Positions 6,863 through 13,484 of a DNA stretch of 14,711 bases are shown here, one piece after another. The translations under genes were made by a program, and so were the position numbers. The notes below the pieces were generated by a model that was not told the origin of the DNA, did not search any database, and saw nothing but the letters and a program-made list of their open reading frames with translations. How positions within the stretch are numbered: the stretch's first letter is position 1; each line of letters opens with the position of its first letter. The DNA comes from Puniceicoccales bacterium (GTDB taxonomy: Bacteria > Verrucomicrobiota > Verrucomicrobiia > Opitutales > UBA953). The stretch covers positions 1-14,711 of the forward strand of contig JAITPT010000115.1 of assembly GCA_031289285.1 (NCBI GenBank), in the 5' to 3' direction.

Positions 6863-8401
6863 TCATTGTTTGTTTAGGATGGTCAACTTAAAAAAGCGTG
6901 GGTCGTTGTTGTTTTTTGTATTTAGTGCTATTGGGAGGTGGCTTGTGTTTTCGCCAAAGTCCACGGCGATTTCGCGGACGACTCCGCTGCTGTTGGCGTG
7001 GTCTTCGAGTGTGCATTCAAAATAACGCTCCTCTCTGTTGAGTGTCATCTTGACGGCACTTCTGCGTCGAGAGGCGGCGACTACTTCTGCGTTGTTGGAG
7101 GCATAGAGCGTTCTGCCGTCTTGAAAAACAACGCGCAGGAGAAACCTGACCTCGTCGTCTTTTGTGTAGCATGACGACGTGTCGAAGTGCAAGCGGAGCG
7201 TTGCGCCTTTTTCTAATTTATGCCCTTCTGTCCGTGTAAAAGCACCGACGTGCCAGTTGTTTCCCTTGTAATACTGCGGTGCGGAAAACTCCGTTCCCGT
7301 TGGCGGCGCAGCTGCGGGCGTTGGGTTCGCTTGTTGCGCGGTGTCAGGCGTGTTTTGGGGCGCGGGTTTTGTGGCGGTTTGGGGGAAGATTTTCAGGCTG
7401 TTGAAGCGAACGTCGGCCTCGTTTTTTTTGTTTAGCAGCCACGTCCCCTGTCCGTAAGCGAGCGTCCCGGCACCGAAATCTACGGCTGCTTCCTGTAATT
7501 CTCCCAGCCCGCAAACTCTGCCCTCAAAGTAACCGTCTTTTCGCTCCAAGATAGTGACGTTGCTCTTGCGCACGGCGACATCTGCATCGTTGGAGAGAAA
7601 GACCGTCCCCTTTTTGAAGACGAGGCGGAAGAGAAAATTTTGTCCGCTGTTTTTCTTGTCGGCGTATTCGGACATGTGGTCAAAGCCAATCCTGACGATG
7701 GCGTCTTTGCCCACGATTTTCTCTTTTGCCTGCGACCAGTATGCCACGTTGTAATTTTTTCCGCTGCCGTCGGTGTAAGCGGGCCTATCCAGCGAGAGCG
7801 GTTCCCATTGTTCGGGCGCATTGGCGGCGAGGGTCGGGTCGTCCGTGCTCGGCACAAAGCGAATGGAGGTGAAACGCGGGTCGTTTGCGTTGCTGGGGTT
7901 GAGGTCGCCAGCGGAGTAGTGGACGGTCTCTTTGCCGTAGTCAACAGTCGCGTCGGTGAGCACTCCGCTACGCGAGAGAAGCGCCTCGAAGACTGTCCCT
8001 TTTTTGCGCATCAAGATTACGTCGGTTTTTTGGGCGGCGATTCCTGGTGAGTTCGTGAGGAAGGCGAAACGCCCTGCGATTTTGAGCCTCAACAAAAAGT
8101 TGGGGCCAACGTTGGTGTTGTAGGGCGAGACGATGTCGAAACCGAGTTGGACGACGGTAGTGCCGGACAGTTCAGGTTTTTTTATGTTGATGGCAGTCCA
8201 TCCGCCAGCTTGCCAGTTCTCGCCCTTCCACCCTTGGGGAGCTTCGGAGACGGTGTAATCCGTCGCGAGTGCCGCGCTTTCTCGTGCATGAAGCGAGAGA
8301 GGCGCGACGCCGCCCGCGACGGCGTGGAGAGCCAGCGCAGCGAGTGCGCACAGGACGCTGCCGCTACGGGCGCGTCGGGTTGATGTGTAGTTTCTTTTCA
8401 T
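6863..8401 (-). CDS. Secreted protein with three tandem copies of an unrecognised domain
   Basis: A 512-residue protein with a signal peptide (hydrophobic core near 15-38) and three homologous units of about 130-140 residues: about 55-185, 206-342 and 373-512. Each unit contains a G-N-W/Y opening (WKGENWQAGGW; GSGKNYNVAYW; YKGNNWHVGAF), a strand with .LGFD/.IGFD/.LHFD, then NFLLRL/NFLFRL/RFLLRV, a Lys/Arg-rich strand, VDYG/VDFG/VDFG and a closing DPRFTSI/DVRFNSL/DPRFFKL. The pattern suggests a beta-sandwich, possibly carbohydrate-binding, but I do not recognise the family. A Pro/Thr/Ala/Gln linker (343-372) separates units 2 and 3. The start is supported by AGAAAGG about 9 nt upstream and by identical start context in the beta-barrel gene. 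The GH gene follows on the same strand after 119 bp. A surface or glycan-binding role is inferred from context only. Confidence 0.85.
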   Translation of the reverse strand: MKRNYTSTRRARSGSVLCALAALALHAVAGGVAPLSLHARESAALATDYTVSEAPQGWKGENWQAGGWTAINIKKPELSGTTVVQLGFDIVSPYNTNVGPNFLLRLKIAGRFAFLTNSPGIAAQKTDVILMRKKGTVFEALLSRSGVLTDATVDYGKETVHYSAGDLNPSNANDPRFTSIRFVPSTDDPTLAANAPEQWEPLSLDRPAYTDGSGKNYNVAYWSQAKEKIVGKDAIVRIGFDHMSEYADKKNSGQNFLFRLVFKKGTVFLSNDADVAVRKSNVTILERKDGYFEGRVCGLGELQEAAVDFGAGTLAYGQGTWLLNKKNEADVRFNSLKIFPQTATKPAPQNTPDTAQQANPTPAAAPPTGTEFSAPQYYKGNNWHVGAFTRTEGHKLEKGATLRLHFDTSSCYTKDDEVRFLLRVVFQDGRTLYASNNAEVVAASRRRSAVKMTLNREERYFECTLEDHANSSGVVREIAVDFGENTSHLPIALNTKNNNDPRFFKLTILNKQ

Positions 8402-8560
8402 TGGGAATACCTTTCTATTCTGAGTGTTTTTCTCCCTGAACGGACTGCGGCAAGAGGGGAGAAACTTTGCCGCCGTGCCGCCGCTACTGCGGACGACGCG
8501 CTAATGATACACTCAAAACATCAAAGAGACTGCGGGTTTTATCAGTCAAAAATCAATGAC
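8402..8560 (-). promoter_or_regulatory. Conserved structured leader, copy A
   Basis: The sequence before the triple-domain gene matches that before the beta-barrel gene in order and spacing. It contains, counting away from the ATG, GTATTCCCA directly before it, GAGAAAAACACTCAG (8420-8434), hairpin 1 GCGGCAAAG/CTTGCCGC with the conserved loop block TTCTCCCC (8447-8473), hairpin 2 CCGC-AGTA-GCGG (8481-8492), TGATAA (8539-8544) and CATTGAT (8552-8558). TGATAA is a possible -10 element, which would give a leader of about 130 nt. The promoter call is tentative; the conservation is seen directly. Confidence 0.65.
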
Positions 8561-8570
8561 GCAAGAGGCC

Positions 8571-8624
8571 AAAAAATGTCCCCCGCTTTGCGCGGACACC
8601 TTGGCGGCGGCGCGAAAGCGGGGG
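8571..8624 (-). terminator. Predicted intrinsic terminator on the minus strand
   Basis: On the minus strand a very GC-rich stem CCCCCGCTTT...AAAGCGGGGG (plus strand 8580-8624), with further GC pairing inside, is followed after ACA by six T (8571-8576). It would end transcripts from the beta-barrel gene before the promoter of the triple-domain gene. Confidence 0.6.
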
Positions 8625-8646
8625 ATGTAGCAGGAGCGTGGTTAAA

Positions 8647-9093
8647 CCTAAAAACGGCCACAGTCGTCCCATAGCAGTGGAAACGAATTCCGAACTCTCT
8701 CCAAATCAACGCGCCAAGTTTGTTTTTTTTGGGGGGGGGTGCTTTCTTGCTTTGCTGAGCGGCGCTGGTTCACAACCCCAACGGGGTTTCCCAACAAAGC
8801 CCAGGGTTGGCGCGAGGAACGAGCGCCTACCCTGGGTTAGATGGACACCCCTCTCACAACCCCAAAGGGGTTGCCCAACGTCGCGGACATCAGCCTGTTG
8901 CACCTCCGTTGGGCAACCCCTTTGGGGTTGTGGTGTGTGTGGGGCATTACCCAGGGTAGGCGCTTTCGCGCCAACCCTGGGCTTTGTTGGGAAACCCCGT
9001 TGGGGTTTAGATGCAGCCACCAGACACCATCCCAAATACTCTCGATGCTATGGGACGACTGTGAAAGACGGCAGTTAATGCGGGCGGTTTTAG
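8647..9093. repeat. Composite inverted-repeat element behind the beta-barrel gene
   Basis: The outer arms CACAGTCGTCCCATAGCA (8659-8676) and its exact complement (9046-9063) are flanked by CCTAAAAACGGC (8647-8658) on the left and by GACGGCAGTT and GCGGTTTTAGG (9067-9093) on the right. These ends resemble those of the cassette at 3023-3728. The right end reaches to within 2 bp of the beta-barrel stop codon. A T8G9 homopolymer block (8723-8739) lies in the left half. No gene is supported inside. Confidence 0.65.
8774..9007. repeat. 234-bp hierarchical palindrome, family 1
   Basis: Three pairs of perfectly complementary arms are nested: 8774-8815 with 8966-9007 (42 bp), 8823-8837 with 8949-8963 (15 bp) and 8855-8880 with 8907-8932 (26 bp), leaving a 26-bp central loop. 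Each arm also holds its own small palindromes (AACCCCAACGGGGTT, AACCCCAAAGGGGTT and GGCGC..GCGCC). The apparent proteins on both strands (QPQRG, PRVGA type) are translations of the repeat. A degenerate half-copy lies at 361-445. Confidence 0.92.
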
Positions 9094-9094
9094 G

Positions 9095-9952
9095 TTAAAA
9101 CCGTGCGCCCACGGACAGGCCGATGCGGGCACCGCTTAGGTTCACTTTTTCGTCGAGTGCTTTCAGCTTGACATCGGTCGCCCCCAGCGCGGTGAGGGAT
9201 AGGTCGGCATACCAGTGGACGGTTTCGGTTTTTGCGAAGTTCCAATGGACGCCGGCGGACACGCCAAGCAAGCCGGCAGCACCGCTTGCCGAGCGGAAAA
9301 CATTAGAGGCATTTACCACGTGTGGGGAGCGTTCTTCTTTGCCGGAGATGCTCGCGAAGCCGATTGTCGGTCCGAGACGCCAAGACCAGTTGTCGCTCAG
9401 CTGCCACTCATGTTCCCATGCAAACAAGACGGGAACGATGGTGTGGTTTATCTGGATTTTTCCGTCGTAGTGCCACGCTCCGCCGCCGACAGGGCGGTAG
9501 CTGAAGTGGCCAGTGACTTTCGGGTCAACGTCGAAGCCGACGCCAATGTCGAGGACGAGTCGGTCTTCGGGGCGCAGGTAGTAACCGCCGCGGAAGTTGA
9601 ACCCGACGGCGGTGATGTCGCTGGCGTAGATTAACAAGCCGCCGTCAACGAACCAGTTTCTCTCTTCGTCGGCGTTTGTTGGCGCGGCTTGTTTGCGGAC
9701 TGGTGCGCGGCGCGTGTTCGCACTGGGAGCGGTCGGCGGCGTTTGTTGGCGAACGGTGTCGTCGGGCGGAGTCTGACTCGCGTTCTGAGCGAGGAGGCTT
9801 TGTGTCGCCAAGGTGCCGAAGGCAACTGTGGCGGCGGCGACGAGTGCTGCCCTGAGTTTTGTGCGTTCCTTGCGGAATGCGGCGGTCGGCGCAAGTGTGC
9901 CGTCCGCTACGGAAGCCGCGTTGTCGCGGCGGAGTGTGTAGTCTTTTTTCAT
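9095..9952 (-). CDS. Outer-membrane beta-barrel protein
   Basis: A 285-residue protein with a long charged N-region (MKKDYTLRRD to about residue 32), a hydrophobic core (LRAALVAAATVAFGTLATQSLLA, cleavage near 55), a Pro/Thr/Gln-rich spacer (to about 95) and alternating amphipathic strands rich in Gly, Tyr and Trp, such as VGFNFRGGYYLRPEDRLVLD and NWSWRLGPTIGFASI. It ends in Phe (SVGARF), the usual signal for outer-membrane assembly. The size fits small 8-stranded barrels (OmpW/OmpX-like); the exact family is not certain. I place the start at 9952 rather than the upstream TTG at 10054 because CCCAATGAAAA and the leader before it match the triple-domain gene. A perfect hairpin CGGTTTTA-GGT-TAAAACCG (9084-9102) overlaps the stop codon. 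The ligand or transported molecule is unknown. Confidence 0.85.
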   Translation of the reverse strand: MKKDYTLRRDNAASVADGTLAPTAAFRKERTKLRAALVAAATVAFGTLATQSLLAQNASQTPPDDTVRQQTPPTAPSANTRRAPVRKQAAPTNADEERNWFVDGGLLIYASDITAVGFNFRGGYYLRPEDRLVLDIGVGFDVDPKVTGHFSYRPVGGGAWHYDGKIQINHTIVPVLFAWEHEWQLSDNWSWRLGPTIGFASISGKEERSPHVVNASNVFRSASGAAGLLGVSAGVHWNFAKTETVHWYADLSLTALGATDVKLKALDEKVNLSGARIGLSVGARF

Positions 9953-10111
9953 TGGGAATACTTTTTTGACTGAGTGTTTTTCTCTGGTTGACTGACGGTG
10001 GCGAAAGGGGAGAAGCCCTTGCCGCCACGCCCGCCGCTGATGCGGAAGGCGCACTGATAATACTGGAAAACGCCCTCCGGTGCTACGGGGGTTATCAGCG
10101 CTTTATCAATG
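9953..10111 (-). promoter_or_regulatory. Conserved structured leader, copy B
   Basis: The counterpart of 8402-8560. It has GTATTCCCA at the ATG, GAGAAAAACACTCAG (9970-9984), hairpin 1 GTGGCGGCAAGGG/CCCTTTCGCCAC around TTCTC (9998-10028), hairpin 2 CCGC-ATCA-GCGG (10034-10045), TGATAA (10092-10097) and CATTGAT (10105-10111). Hairpin 1 begins exactly 46 nt upstream of the start codon in both copies although its paired bases differ. The gap 9953-10284 otherwise holds only the repeat at 10162-10240. Confidence 0.65.
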
Positions 10112-10161
10112 GGTTTTCCGCATTCCCCTGCCCTGCCCTGCTCCCTGTCACGCTCACTGCC

Positions 10162-10240
10162 GACACTTTCTGCTGCGTTGAAAGCGGTGTCGGCGGGTGC
10201 TGCGTTATCACTTCGCCTCCTCTGCCACTGCACTCCATAA
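10162..10240 (-). repeat. Dispersed 79-bp repeat (family 3), copy A
   Basis: Read on the minus strand this matches 13323-13401 at 65 of 79 positions by my count. Shared blocks include TGGAGTGC, GTGGCAGAGGA, AGTGATAACG and CGACACCGCTTTCAA. It folds into a GCCGACAC..GTGTCGGC hairpin. It lies between the nrnA stop and the beta-barrel leader. Confidence 0.75.
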
Positions 10241-10284
10241 GGGTCGCGCTCGTTTCGCCCCCTTCAAAAAAAGTCACCACCTCG

Positions 10285-11277
10285 CTAAAGGTTTTCGAGG
10301 TGGGTGGCGATGGTGGCGAGCACTTTTGCGCGGGCGCTTTCGAGGGTTTCGTTGGGCAGGCGGAAACCTGCGGCGCAGACGTGGCCGCCGCCGCCGAGTG
10401 CTTTGCCGAGCACATCCATGCGCAGGTGCCCGTCTTTGGCGCGGAGGCTGCCCTTCACGCTGGTGCGTTGCTCCTCGAGCGTGACGGCGATGTCCACGCC
10501 GTCTATGCAGCGCGGGTAGTCGTTGAAGTCCTCGGTGTCGTCGCTGGAAGTGCCGGTCTGCTCGAAGTCCACCAAGCGCGTCTCGCCTATGCAGACGCGC
10601 CCGCCGTGCTCGAGGCGTAGCGAAGCGAGGAAGCGTTGCAGCAGGGCGTTTTGGGCGAAGGTGCTGTGCTCGTAGAGTGCGTCGGTCGTGGTGCGGACAC
10701 ACGCGCCGCGCCGCAGCAAACCGGCGGCGGCTTCGAGCACCTCAGGCGTCGTCGAGGGGTATTTGAACTGGCCGGTGTCCGTCACAATGCCCGTGTAGAG
10801 GGCTTGTGCGGTGACGGCGTCTATGGCGATTGCGGAGTCGGAGACAAAGGCGGCGAGCATCGCGCAGACTGCGGCGGCATCGGGCAGGACGATGTTCTCG
10901 CGGGCAAAGCGGGTGTTGGAGATGTGGTGGTCTATGTTGGCTGCGGGTTCGGGAAACAGGGCGGCGAGCGTGTCACCAGCGCGGCCAAGGTCGGCGCAAT
11001 CGGTGTAGAGTGCCTCGTGCCCGTCTGGCGTGAAGTTGTTCGCCAAGACGAAGGGTGTGTCGCCGACGAAGGCTTGCAGGTTGGCGGGGATTGTGTGGCC
11101 GTTCACGCAAACTGCGTCGGTGCCGAGGCTGCGTAAAATCCGGCACAGCGCGACTTGCGAGCCGATGCAATCGCCGTCGGGGCGTAGGTGGCCGATGACG
11201 GCGACCCGTTTCCCGTGAAAGCTCGCGAGCAATTTTTGGAAATGGGCAGACTCAGTTGGATAGAAGAGCGGACGCAT
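10285..11277 (-). CDS. nrnA: DHH/DHHA1 phosphoesterase, NrnA-type oligoribonuclease/pAp phosphatase
   Basis: A 330-residue cytoplasmic metal-dependent phosphoesterase, expected to degrade 2-5-nt RNAs and to convert pAp to AMP. Motifs are in family order: GHLRPDGDCIG (H30, D34, D36), TDCADLGR (D93/D96), the signature NIDHHISNTRF (D116-H117-H118), YTGIVTDTGQF (D167), then a C-terminal DHHA1 domain with the substrate-binding GGGGHVCAAGF (275-285). The length matches NrnA (about 310-340). I chose the ATG at 11277; the frame extends to a TTG 12 codons upstream, but the added residues are low-complexity and not family-like. The gene is divergent from aspS with a 163-bp gap that must contain both promoters; I see no clear -35/-10 pair there. 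The DHH family is certain; assignment to NrnA rather than another DHH/DHHA1 subfamily is inferred from length and motifs. Confidence 0.9.
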   Translation of the reverse strand: MRPLFYPTESAHFQKLLASFHGKRVAVIGHLRPDGDCIGSQVALCRILRSLGTDAVCVNGHTIPANLQAFVGDTPFVLANNFTPDGHEALYTDCADLGRAGDTLAALFPEPAANIDHHISNTRFARENIVLPDAAAVCAMLAAFVSDSAIAIDAVTAQALYTGIVTDTGQFKYPSTTPEVLEAAAGLLRRGACVRTTTDALYEHSTFAQNALLQRFLASLRLEHGGRVCIGETRLVDFEQTGTSSDDTEDFNDYPRCIDGVDIAVTLEEQRTSVKGSLRAKDGHLRMDVLGKALGGGGHVCAAGFRLPNETLESARAKVLATIATHLENL

Positions 11278-11440
11278 GGGCGCGACAGTGGCGGGCGCAC
11301 GCGCAGCTGGCAAACCTTCAACCTTTCAACCCGTCCGCCGCCCACCGCCGCCGCGTCCGCCGTTGTCGTCGCCGCTCTCGCCTGCGGATTTTCCCCTTGC
11401 CGCGTCCTGCGCTGTGGCTACCTTGCCGCGCCTTTTTTCC

Positions 11441-13246
11441 ATGCTCCGAACACACCATTGCAACAGCCTCGCCGTCGCGGACGCCGACGCAAAAATACAA
11501 GTTTCGCTCATCGGTTGGGTGGACACCGTGCGCGACCTCGGCGGGGTGCGCTTTGTAGATTTGCGCGACCGCGAGGGCATCACCCAAATCGTTTTCAATC
11601 CGGAGCGCGCCGAAATTCACGCCCAAGCCCACCGGCTCAAAGACGAGTCAGTCATCCAAGTCACGGGCACGGTTGTCCGCCGCGATGCCGACACCGTGAA
11701 CCCGAAAATGGGCACGGGCGAGGTAGAGGTCGTCGCCGAGAGTCTCGTCATCCACAACGTTTGCCAGCCGCTTCCGTTTCCGATGGAGGACGACAAGGCG
11801 GACAAAGTTGGCGAGGATTTGCGCCTCGAATACCGCTACCTCGACCTGCGTCGCCCGCGTATGCTCAACCTTGTCAAGACCCGTGCTCTTGCCGCCCGCA
11901 CCATCCGCCGCACGCTCGAAGACGAGGGTTTTCTCGAAGTCGAGACGCCCGTGCTTTTCAAATCTACGCCGGAGGGCGCGCGCGAATTTCTTGTGCCCAG
12001 CCGCCTCTCGACCGGTTCTTTTTACGCCCTCTCGCAATCTCCCCAGCAATACAAACAGATGCTCATGGTCGCGGGCGTTGAGAAATACTACCAGCTGGCG
12101 CGTTGTTTCCGTGACGAGGATTTGCGTGCCGACCGCCAACTCGAGTTCACGCAGGTTGACATCGAGATGTCGTTTATCGAACGCGAGGACATGTATGCGC
12201 TCGTCGAAAAAATGCTTGCAGCGACATGGAAAAGTGTTCTCGGCATAGACATCCCGACGCCCTTTCCGCGCATGTCTTACCAAGCCGCGATGGACCGCTA
12301 CGGCGTGGATAAACCCGACACGCGCTTCGACATCGAAATCACGGATTTCACCGATCTTTTCAAAAACTCCGGCTTCAAGGTTTTTAACAGCATCGCCAAT
12401 TCTTCAGGCGGAGTCGTCCGCGCAATCAACGCCAAGGGCTTTGCGGACATCACGCAGGGCGAGCTGGTCAACCTCGAAAACATCGCCAAGACGCTTGGCG
12501 CAAAAGGTCTCGCCTTCATCAAATCCGAGAACGGCGAATGGAAGTCGCCCATCCTGAAGTTTTTCTCCGACGACGAAAAAGCCGTGCTCAAAGAACGGCT
12601 CAACATCGAGGACGGCGACATCGTGTTTTTCGCAGCCGCGCCTTGGGAGCAGGCGTGTGCGATTTTGGGGCGCATCCGGCTCGAGGCCGCTGCGTATTTG
12701 CGCCAGCGCGGCAAGATAGTCATCCCGCCGGACAAGTTTAATTTTCTCTGGGTAATCGAGTTTCCGCTGATGCTCTGGGACGCGGAGGAGAAACGTTTTC
12801 TCTCCGCCCACCACCCGTTCACCGCGCCAGTAAAAGAGGACGAACCGCTGCTTGCGACTGCGCCGGAAAAGGTGCGTGGCCAGCACTACGACATCGTGCT
12901 CAACGGCGTCGAGCTTGGCGGCGGCTCCATCCGCATTCACAACCCCGAAATGCAAAAACACGTTTTTGAGGATGTGCTGAAAATTCCGGCGGATGTCGTG
13001 GAGAGTCGTTTTGGCTACATGTTGAAAGCGTTTTCGTATGGTGCGCCGCCGCACGGTGGTATCGCCCTTGGTCTCGACCGCTTAGTGGCGATGTTGGCTG
13101 GGCGTAGCAGCATCCGCGACATCATCGCGTTCCCCAAAACGCAAAAAGGTCAGGACCTCATGGCGGAATCTCCCGCCCCCGTGACCCCCAAGCAGCTCCG
13201 CGACCTCCACATCGCCCTCACCGAACCCGAGGCGAAGGGGAAGTAG
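11441..13246 (+). CDS. aspS: Aspartyl-tRNA synthetase
   Basis: Charges tRNA-Asp with aspartate in the cytoplasm. At 601 residues it has the bacterial-type length. Order: N-terminal OB-fold anticodon-binding domain (GWVDTVRDLGGVRFVDLRDREG, 25-46), class II motif 1 (GFLEVETPVL, 163-172), the aspartate-site segment SQSPQQYKQMLM (198-209), motif 2 (RCFRDEDLRADRQLEFTQVD, 221-240), the bacterial GAD insertion (about 290-420) and motif 3 (GIALGLDRLVAML, 540-552). Leu33 in RDLGGV is, as I recall, the residue typical of discriminating enzymes, where non-discriminating ones often carry His; this is weak evidence. I start at the ATG at 11441: upstream codons to 11276 are open but encode an Arg/Pro-rich stretch unlike the family. 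There is no clear Shine-Dalgarno. No intrinsic terminator is obvious, only the repeats at 13323-13475. Confidence 0.97.
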   Translation: MLRTHHCNSLAVADADAKIQVSLIGWVDTVRDLGGVRFVDLRDREGITQIVFNPERAEIHAQAHRLKDESVIQVTGTVVRRDADTVNPKMGTGEVEVVAESLVIHNVCQPLPFPMEDDKADKVGEDLRLEYRYLDLRRPRMLNLVKTRALAARTIRRTLEDEGFLEVETPVLFKSTPEGAREFLVPSRLSTGSFYALSQSPQQYKQMLMVAGVEKYYQLARCFRDEDLRADRQLEFTQVDIEMSFIEREDMYALVEKMLAATWKSVLGIDIPTPFPRMSYQAAMDRYGVDKPDTRFDIEITDFTDLFKNSGFKVFNSIANSSGGVVRAINAKGFADITQGELVNLENIAKTLGAKGLAFIKSENGEWKSPILKFFSDDEKAVLKERLNIEDGDIVFFAAAPWEQACAILGRIRLEAAAYLRQRGKIVIPPDKFNFLWVIEFPLMLWDAEEKRFLSAHHPFTAPVKEDEPLLATAPEKVRGQHYDIVLNGVELGGGSIRIHNPEMQKHVFEDVLKIPADVVESRFGYMLKAFSYGAPPHGGIALGLDRLVAMLAGRSSIRDIIAFPKTQKGQDLMAESPAPVTPKQLRDLHIALTEPEAKGK

Positions 13247-13322
13247 GTAGGGGAACATTTCTCGATGGAAGTCGGGCTTTGGGATTTGTCTCGGTGCGTC
13301 TGAGTGAGGAGACCCTTTGCCC

Positions 13323-13445
13323 TTTTGGAGTGCGGTGGCAGAGGACGCGGAGTGATAACGAAGCGTCCGGCGACACCGCTTTCAAAACGGCAGAAAGACA
13401 CGGGCAACCGTTGTGGTCGCGGTGTCGGCGAAAGCGGTGTCGGCG
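13323..13445 (+). repeat. Dispersed repeat family 3, copy B, with inverted repeat
   Basis: The first 79 bp (13323-13401) match copy A at 10162-10240. It continues into a perfect 13-bp inverted repeat, CGACACCGCTTTC (13371-13383) with GAAAGCGGTGTCG (13430-13442). It lies between the convergent ends of aspS and pyrC and could act as a barrier or terminator, but no T-run follows. Confidence 0.75.
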
Positions 13446-13455
13446 CGTAGTGTGG

Positions 13456-13475
13456 CACAGACAATCTTGTCTGTG
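13456..13475. repeat. 9-bp perfect stem between convergent genes
   Basis: CACAGACAA-TC-TTGTCTGTG is a short perfect inverted repeat 9 bp beyond the pyrC stop codon. Its position suggests a role at the 3' end of one or both convergent transcripts, but there is no flanking T-run. Confidence 0.5.
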
Positions 13476-13484
13476 AAAACGGCG

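Noticed and set aside
8638..9078. Open frames of 85-146 codons on both strands across the palindrome
   Set aside because: The translations (QPQRG and PRVGA repeats) mirror the palindromic DNA and appear on both strands; they are repeat by-products.
9953..10054. Upstream start (TTG at 10054) for the beta-barrel gene
   Set aside because: It would translate the conserved leader and put about 34 charged residues before an already long signal-peptide N-region.
11276..11440. Upstream start for aspS at 11276
   Set aside because: The 55 extra residues are Arg/Pro-rich, unlike AspRS, and would overlap the nrnA start; the length from 11441 fits the family.
13247..13484. Intrinsic terminator after aspS or pyrC
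   Set aside because: Stem-loops are present but none is followed by a T-run on either strand, so I list them only as repeats.
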